64,000 nucleotides of DNA from Bacteroidota bacterium. GTDB taxonomy: Bacteria; Bacteroidota; Bacteroidia; 2-12-FULL-35-15. This document shows, piece by piece, positions 59,611-64,000 of this stretch (positions are counted from its first letter, which is position 1; each line of letters opens with the position of its first letter). A model generated the notes under the pieces. The model saw nothing but the letters and a program-made list of their open reading frames with translations. It did no database searches and was not told where the DNA came from. Where the stretch lies: contig JAOQAD010000037.1 in the NCBI GenBank assembly GCA_025963775.1, positions 65,638 to 129,637 of the forward strand. The letters are read 5' to 3'. The translations under genes and the position numbers were made by a program.

Positions 59611-60783
59611 TTAAGCTACCACGCTTTCCTTGCTGAAATCATAATCCTTAAAATCGGTGATCGTATTATAAACGGTATCCCGCTCGATCGGGTGACGTCC
59701 CACCTGTTTGATCATCTCCACCAATTGCTGTGTGCTCAGCGCAGGGCTTTGCTCTTCAGAGCCTGCCATGGTGTAGATCTTTGTTGAATCATCAATCGTT
59801 CCATCGATATCGTCCACGCCGAAAGCAAGCGAAAGCTGCGCAGTGGTGCGGCCGATCATCGGCCAGTAGGCTTTTACGTGATTGAAATTATCCATGTAAA
59901 TGCGTGAGACCGCATAATTCCGCAGGTCTTCTATCACGGTGCTTTCCTTGATATTGCTCATCTGGTTGCCCTTGTTGCGGAACTTTAAGGGAATGAATGT
60001 ATTGAAGCCCTTTGTACGGTCCTGCAGCTCGCGCAGGCGGTTCATGTGGTCAATGCGGTCGGAGAACTTTTCAATATGCCCGTACAGCATCGTAGCGTTC
60101 GATGGCATTCCCAGCTTATGCGCCGTTTCGTGGATCTCCAGCCACTCTTCCGCCGTGCATTTATCTTCGCAGATCTGCTTACGGATGTCTTCCTGGAAAA
60201 TCTCCGCTCCGCCACCCGGCAATGAATCCTGTCCATGTTCTTTTAAAATTCTCAAACCTTCTTCAAAGCTTACTTTCGCTTTCCTGCACATGTATTCCAG
60301 TTCCACGGCGGTAAATGCCTTTACATGGATCTCGGGACGGATCTCTTTTACTTTTTTGATGAGATTGGCAAAATACATCAAACCCATTTTCGGGTGAACG
60401 CCGCCCACAATGTGCACTTCCGTTACAGGCTTACCATTATAACTTCTTACAAGATCGAGGATCTGCTCTTCCGATAATTCCCATGCAGCTTCTGAATCTT
60501 TTTGCTTTAACAGGCGGGAATACGAGCAGAATTTACAATCGAACACGCAGATATTGGTTGGCTCGATGTGAAAATTCCGGTTGAAGAACACATAATTTCC
60601 ATTCTTCTTTTCACGCACAAAATTGGCAAGCGTTCCCAGGTAGCCAAGCTCTCCTTTTTCGTAAAGCAGCACACCTTCATCAAACGTGATGCGTTCCGAA
60701 TTATATACTTTCTGGGCAATATTTTTCAGTTCTTTTGAAATATTTGAATTCAACAGAACCGCTGAGATATCCTGGGTTTGCAT
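59611..60783 (-). CDS. mqnE: Aminofutalosine synthase
   Basis: 390-aa radical SAM enzyme of the futalosine pathway to menaquinone, joining 3-enolpyruvylbenzoate-derived carbons to SAM's adenosyl group. The iron-sulphur site is the CxxxCxxC motif with Cys79, Cys83 and Cys86 (ICVFDCKFCSYSR). Further MqnE elements: TEVHIVGGVHPKMG, DSLPGGGAEIFQEDIR, ATMLYGHIEKFSDRIDHMNR and AYWPMIGRTTAQLSLAFGVD. Relatives MqnC differ by a distinct motif around the cysteines. No other mqn gene is adjacent. It implies menaquinone-based respiration in this organism. Confidence 0.93.
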   Translation of the reverse strand: MQTQDISAVLLNSNISKELKNIAQKVYNSERITFDEGVLLYEKGELGYLGTLANFVREKKNGNYVFFNRNFHIEPTNICVFDCKFCSYSRLLKQKDSEAAWELSEEQILDLVRSYNGKPVTEVHIVGGVHPKMGLMYFANLIKKVKEIRPEIHVKAFTAVELEYMCRKAKVSFEEGLRILKEHGQDSLPGGGAEIFQEDIRKQICEDKCTAEEWLEIHETAHKLGMPSNATMLYGHIEKFSDRIDHMNRLRELQDRTKGFNTFIPLKFRNKGNQMSNIKESTVIEDLRNYAVSRIYMDNFNHVKAYWPMIGRTTAQLSLAFGVDDIDGTIDDSTKIYTMAGSEEQSPALSTQQLVEMIKQVGRHPIERDTVYNTITDFKDYDFSKESVVA

Positions 60784-60872
60784 GATCTGAATTTAGTTTA
60801 CAAAGTTACGCTTTGTGCGCTTTATTAACAAACCGGCAAGGGGCTTTGTTTATCAATCGCGTAAAATCTCAT

Positions 60873-60880
60873 TATCTTTG
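60873..60880 (+). promoter_or_regulatory. Candidate -7 box just before the response regulator start
   Basis: TATCTTTG matches TAnnTTTG, and the ATG at 60886 follows after 5 nt, so the mRNA would be leaderless or nearly so. A TTTG at 60845-60848 is 24 nt upstream, slightly longer than the usual 19-21 nt. Confidence 0.45.
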
Positions 60881-60885
60881 CAGCA

Positions 60886-61584
60886 ATGAACGAAAAACGC
60901 ATCCTCCTGGTCGAGGACGAAGAGAACCTGCTGAAGATCATCCGCCTGAACCTGGAACTGGAGGGCTACGCTGTAACTGCTGCCGTAACAGGCATCGAGG
61001 CGCTGAAGGAATTCCGCAAAGGCAATTTCGAGCTCGTGCTTCTCGATGTGATGCTCCCCGAAATGAGCGGATTTGATGTGTGCGAAGAGATCCGGAAAGA
61101 GAACAAAGATGTGCCGGTTTTATTCCTTACCGCCAAAGGCTCCGGGGAAGACCGCATCCAGGGCTTAAAGCTTGGCGCAGATGACTATCTCACCAAACCT
61201 TTCAATCTCGAAGAACTGTTGCTCCGGGTCCAGATCCTCCTGAAACGCAGCAGCAATAGCAGAGTCACGACAAGCAGCCCGGATGTTTTTAAGTTCGGCG
61301 CTAACGAGATCAATTTTATCACCTACGAGATCAGGGATGTGAACGGCGAAACAACACAGATCAGCAAAAAGGAAATTGCCCTGCTGAAGCTGCTGACCGA
61401 GCGGAAAAATGAAGTGATCTCAAGGGAAGAGATCCTTGATAAAGTATGGGGAACGGATGTGTATCCATCATCCCGCACTATCGACAATTACATTCTTGCT
61501 TTCCGGAAATATTTTGAAAAGAACCAGCGCGAGCCGGAGCATTTTCACTCGATAAGAGGCGTGGGTTATAAGTTTACTGAATAG
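60886..61584 (+). CDS. OmpR/PhoB family response regulator
   Basis: 232 aa. Receiver domain (1-120) with acidic residues near 10-12 (LLVEDEENLL), phospho-acceptor Asp54 in VLLDVMLPEMSG and Lys104 in GADDYLTKPFN. The winged-helix DNA-binding domain (about 135-230) has EIALLKLLTERKNEVISREE and PSSRTIDNYILAFRKYFEK. No histidine kinase gene is adjacent in the window, so its partner sensor lies elsewhere. Confidence 0.95.
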   Translation: MNEKRILLVEDEENLLKIIRLNLELEGYAVTAAVTGIEALKEFRKGNFELVLLDVMLPEMSGFDVCEEIRKENKDVPVLFLTAKGSGEDRIQGLKLGADDYLTKPFNLEELLLRVQILLKRSSNSRVTTSSPDVFKFGANEINFITYEIRDVNGETTQISKKEIALLKLLTERKNEVISREEILDKVWGTDVYPSSRTIDNYILAFRKYFEKNQREPEHFHSIRGVGYKFTE

Positions 61585-61611
61585 CCGGCATAGTTTTGCA
61601 GTAGCTTATAC

Positions 61612-61714
61612 GTCATGCCGTGCCTGACACGGCATCTCTACGCAATTTTAAAGTTTGCAGAAATTCCTTTGCATTATGACGATAGAGAGATCCCGTGTAG
61701 TGGCACGGGATGAC
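61612..61714. repeat. Dispersed palindromic repeat, family R2 (full element)
   Basis: Left end GTCATGCCGTGCCTGACACG and right end CCCGTGTAGTGGCACGGGAT then GAC; each end is a hairpin (GCCGTG/CACGGC; CCCGTG/CACGGG). It fills most of the gap between the convergent response regulator and hutH. Confidence 0.85.
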
Positions 61715-61736
61715 AGAAGCATCCAGGTTGAAAAAT

Positions 61737-63224
61737 TTAAAAAATAAAACTATTCCTCTTAATAAAATTCACGCTCTTCTCAATCTCGGTATACATGATC
61801 TTATCGGCATCCACGAAAGGAACATCCTCCCGGTAGTCTGCAATAACTTTTTCTATGAAAGGAGATGATTGTGCCGGCCTCCTGAATTCCAGTGCCTGTG
61901 AGGCATTGAACAGCTCAATGGCAAGGATGCGCTGCACATTCTCAACCACCCTGTAACATTTGGTAGCTGCATTGGCGCCCATGGAAACATGGTCCTCCTG
62001 CCCGTTCGAGCTCACAATGGAATCAACAGAAGCGGGCGAACACAGTTGTTTGTTCTGGCTCACAATGCTGGCGGCAGTATATTGCGGGATCATAAACCCG
62101 GAGTTCAATCCCGGCTCTGCGACCAGGAATGGCGGTAATCCCCGCAAACCGGAGATCAGCTGGTAGGTCCTTCTTTCGGAGATATTTCCTAATTCGGCCA
62201 ATGCAATTGCTAAAAAATCAAGTGCAAGCGCGAGTGGCTGCCCGTGAAAATTTCCGCCGGAGATGATCTCATCTTCTTCAGGGAACACGGTCGGGTTATC
62301 GGTAACGGAATTGATCTCCGTAAGGAAAACATGCTCCACGTACTGGAAAGTATCTTTCGAAGCGCCGTGTACCTGCGGGATACAGCGGAATGAATACGGA
62401 TCCTGCACATGTTCTTTTTTACGCTGAATCAGTTCGCTTCCCAACAGAATTTTGCGCATGTTGTTCGCCGTGTCTATCTGTCCCTTGTGCGGGCGGATGC
62501 TGTGAATATGCGGCTTAAAAGGATCGATGCGGCCATCGAAGGCTTCGAGTGAAATAGCGCCGGTAATATCGGCAAGGGCGCTGAGATTCCGGATCTGCAG
62601 CAAACACCATACGCCATAAGCGCTCATGAACTGTGTGCCGTTCAGCAATGCCAGCCCTTCTTTTGATTTCAGCTGCACAGGCTCTAATTCCAGCTCTTTC
62701 AGCACATCCGAGGCAGACTGTTTTACACCTTCGTAATACACTTCGCCCATTCCGAGCAAAGGCAGGCTCATGTGCGCCAGCGGTGCAAGGTCGCCGGAAG
62801 CGCCAAGCGATCCCTGCTGGTAAATAACAGGCAATACATCGTGATTGAAAAAATCGATAAGGCGCTCAACAGTTTGCAGCTGCACAGCAGACTTCCCATA
62901 CGCTACTGCCTGGATCTTCAGCAGCAGCATCAGCTTCACCACATCCTGCGGCACTTCATCGCCTGTTCCGCAGGCATGCGACATCACTAAATTTGTTTGC
63001 AGCTGCTCCAGCTCATTATCCGGGATCACCACATTGCACAAAGAGCCGAAACCTGTATTGATGCCATAAATAGGCTCTTCCTGCGATGCCATTTTGCGGT
63101 CGAGATACTCGCGGCAACGTGTAATGTTATTTTTCGCTTCTTCCGAAAGGACAAGCGTTTTGTTATTTTTGATGATCTCAGAGATGGTATCGAGATCGAG
63201 AAGGTCGGTTGTTATCTGGTGCAT
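61737..63224 (-). CDS. hutH: Histidine ammonia-lyase
   Basis: 495 aa. It removes ammonia from histidine to give urocanate, the first step of histidine breakdown. The self-formed MIO cofactor comes from Ala142-Ser143-Gly144 in GSLGASGDLAPLAH. The active-site Tyr53 lies in YGINTGFG. NLVMSHACGTGD near residue 80 has the Ser-His pair associated with histidine preference, though tyrosine or phenylalanine ammonia-lyase activity cannot be excluded without other hut genes nearby. The length is normal. The start is at 63224, 10 nt before the left repeat of the GxxExxY cassette. Confidence 0.93.
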   Translation of the reverse strand: MHQITTDLLDLDTISEIIKNNKTLVLSEEAKNNITRCREYLDRKMASQEEPIYGINTGFGSLCNVVIPDNELEQLQTNLVMSHACGTGDEVPQDVVKLMLLLKIQAVAYGKSAVQLQTVERLIDFFNHDVLPVIYQQGSLGASGDLAPLAHMSLPLLGMGEVYYEGVKQSASDVLKELELEPVQLKSKEGLALLNGTQFMSAYGVWCLLQIRNLSALADITGAISLEAFDGRIDPFKPHIHSIRPHKGQIDTANNMRKILLGSELIQRKKEHVQDPYSFRCIPQVHGASKDTFQYVEHVFLTEINSVTDNPTVFPEEDEIISGGNFHGQPLALALDFLAIALAELGNISERRTYQLISGLRGLPPFLVAEPGLNSGFMIPQYTAASIVSQNKQLCSPASVDSIVSSNGQEDHVSMGANAATKCYRVVENVQRILAIELFNASQALEFRRPAQSSPFIEKVIADYREDVPFVDADKIMYTEIEKSVNFIKRNSFIF

Positions 63225-63233
63225 GTTTTTCTC

Positions 63234-63258
63234 ACCGCAGAGACGCGGAGGCGCAAAG
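63234..63258 (+). repeat. Left 25-nt inverted repeat of the GxxExxY cassette
   Basis: ACCGCAGAGACGCGGAGGCG followed by CAAAG. It matches the reverse complement of 63655-63679 at 20 of 25 positions. The related short repeat at 45961-45990 has the same GCAGAGGCGCAGAG theme. Confidence 0.82.
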
Positions 63259-63261
63259 TTT

Positions 63262-63639
63262 TTAGTAATTATTTACATATCGTTTTATTCCGCTTTTAAC
63301 AAGCGGAACGTTAATATTTATTAAGAAGCCAAGTTTTTTACGCAGATAAGAAATTAATTGCGCCTCAAAAACCGGCAACATTGACTCAACCGATTTTAGC
63401 TCCAATATAATCTCATCTTCTACCAGGATGTCGATTTTAAATTCCTTTGACAGTTCAAAGCCTTTATATATTAACGGTACTGTTGCCTGGCTTACAGCCT
63501 TGATTCCTCTCAATTCAAATTCCTTCATTAAACATTTTTCATATACCGATTCAAGCAAGCCCGGACCCATTATTCGGTGAACAGCTATGCAAGCATCAAC
63601 AATTTCTCCTGATATTCGGTCATAATCCTTTTTCTCCAT
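63262..63639 (-). CDS. GxxExxY protein (PD-(D/E)xK-like nuclease-fold family)
   Basis: 125 aa. The family signature is GPGLLESVYEKCLMKEF (about 26-42, giving G-x-x-E-x-x-Y), followed by FKIDILVEDEIILELKS (about 69-85), where Asp, Glu and Lys form the core expected of a PD-(D/E)xK nuclease-like fold (PF13366/TIGR04256). The end LGFLININVPLVKSGIKRY is also typical. The role is unknown; a nuclease or nucleic-acid-binding role is inferred from the fold. It lies between hutH and hisS, on the same strand as both, bracketed by inverted 25-nt repeats, and looks like inserted cargo. Confidence 0.9.
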   Translation of the reverse strand: MEKKDYDRISGEIVDACIAVHRIMGPGLLESVYEKCLMKEFELRGIKAVSQATVPLIYKGFELSKEFKIDILVEDEIILELKSVESMLPVFEAQLISYLRKKLGFLININVPLVKSGIKRYVNNY

Positions 63640-63654
63640 CGGTCAAGCAATTTT

Positions 63655-63679
63655 CTCTGCGCCTTAGCGCCTTTGCGGT
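63655..63679 (-). repeat. Right 25-nt inverted repeat of the GxxExxY cassette
   Basis: Reading the minus strand: ACCGCAAAGGCGCTAAGGCG followed by CAGAG, inverted relative to the repeat at 63234-63258 (five mismatches). It ends 4 nt before the hisS stop codon. Confidence 0.82.
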
Positions 63680-63682
63680 AAA

Positions 63683-64000
63683 TTATTTTAGTTTTTCAAT
63701 TATACTTTCAATACTCATTTTCTCCTGCTCTCCCGAAGCCATATTTTTAAGGCTCAGCAGGCCGCTCTGCATTTCATCTCCGCCAATGATTACCACAAAA
63801 GGGACTTTTTTATCATCTGCATAGCTCATCTGCTTTTTCATTTTTGCTTTGGCATCCGGGTAAATTTCCGAATTGATACCGGCCTTGCGAACCTGCGCCA
63901 ACAATGGAAGACAGTAATTCTGCTCCGCTTCACCGAAGGTCACAAACAGCAATTTAGTGCTTGCAGCAACGGATTCAGGGTATAAATTTAATTCGTTCAG
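63683..64000 (-). CDS. hisS: Histidine--tRNA ligase, C-terminal part (runs off the window end)
   Basis: The last 105 codons are visible, and the frame stays open through 64000, so the start is beyond the window. The anticodon-binding domain is seen: VTFGEAEQNYCLPLLAQVRK, then YADDKKVPFVVIIGGDEMQ and the ending ESIIEKLK. This class II synthetase charges tRNA-His. It is separated from hutH by the GxxExxY cassette. The in-frame TTG at 63950-63952 is an internal codon, not a start. Confidence 0.92.
   Translation of the reverse strand: MNELNLYPESVAASTKLLFVTFGEAEQNYCLPLLAQVRKAGINSEIYPDAKAKMKKQMSYADDKKVPFVVIIGGDEMQSGLLSLKNMASGEQEKMSIESIIEKLK

Noticed and set aside
61737-64000. Full hut operon
   Set aside because: Only hutH is present; neighbours are a GxxExxY gene and hisS, so no hutU, hutI or hutG can be claimed.
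1-64000. tRNA, rRNA, prophage or insertion-sequence genes
   Set aside because: Gaps were read on both strands; no cloverleaf-like segment, rRNA motif, integrase or transposase was recognised.

Overview
The window is chromosomal DNA of a Bacteroidota bacterium outside the classic gut Bacteroidales. Six secreted proteins end in type IX secretion (T9SS) sorting domains: two of type B with an NGDGNND-type motif and four of type A with a PNP motif. Candidate promoters carry the Bacteroidota -7 box TAnnTTTG. Menaquinone is made by the futalosine route (MqnE). Lipoproteins, FadN-type beta-oxidation genes and a proton-translocating transhydrogenase point to a free-living aerobic or facultative heterotroph. 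No rRNA, tRNA, CRISPR array, prophage or transposase is visible. Species cannot be named from the sequence.

Layout. 0-2 kb: argS with an unusual AT-rich in-frame insertion. 2.4-13.1 kb: two adjacent paralogous repeat-rich T9SS type B surface proteins of 1184 and 2385 aa. 13.2-16.3 kb: a FemAB-like acyltransferase and a DUF885 lipoprotein. 16.4-18.7 kb: a tightly packed A-B-A'-B' operon of unknown function, in which each A is an exported beta-domain protein with two membrane helices and each B is a small lipoprotein. 18.9-24.8 kb: a prolyl oligopeptidase, then a low-GC patch with a small antitoxin-like gene and a DUF262/DUF1524 (GmrSD-like) nuclease, then an alpha/beta-hydrolase. 25.2-37.2 kb: secreted and envelope proteins (subtilase, PNGase F-related protein, beta-barrel, Asp-box propeller), including a 271-276 bp tandem duplication of a convergent gene junction. 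37.2-39.3 kb: an ECF sigma operon and a TRIC-type channel. 39.3-45.9 kb: marR-fadN-fadA-fadE, a beta-oxidation operon with a recognisable operator-promoter. 46-52 kb: small housekeeping genes (ogt, methyltransferase, PaiB, TolB-like, GNAT, YkgJ, SGNH hydrolase with a frameshift, glycerophosphodiesterase). 52.4-55.4 kb: pntAB. 55.5-60.8 kb: a secreted protein, a 14-repeat propeller T9SS protein, BrkB and mqnE. 60.9-64 kb: an OmpR-type regulator, hutH, a GxxExxY protein and the C-terminal part of hisS.

The most interesting structure lies between genes. Inside the fad operon, two consecutive stop-to-start junctions each carry a forward array of the heptamer GAGATGT just after the stop codon, and a reverse-strand heptamer array just before the next start codon. 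One junction also holds an AT-rich four-helix-bundle gene (loaded); the other has no gene (empty). Independently, the GxxExxY gene between hutH and hisS is bracketed by inverted 25-nt repeats of a different family. Both look like short repeat-bounded cargo cassettes sitting in housekeeping gene junctions. Other dispersed palindromic repeat families (GTCATTCCGGG..., GTCATTGCGAGC..., TTCGTTGCGAAGCG...) fill most remaining intergenic gaps.

All identifications come from reading motifs by eye. No database search was run, and domain boundaries are approximate.
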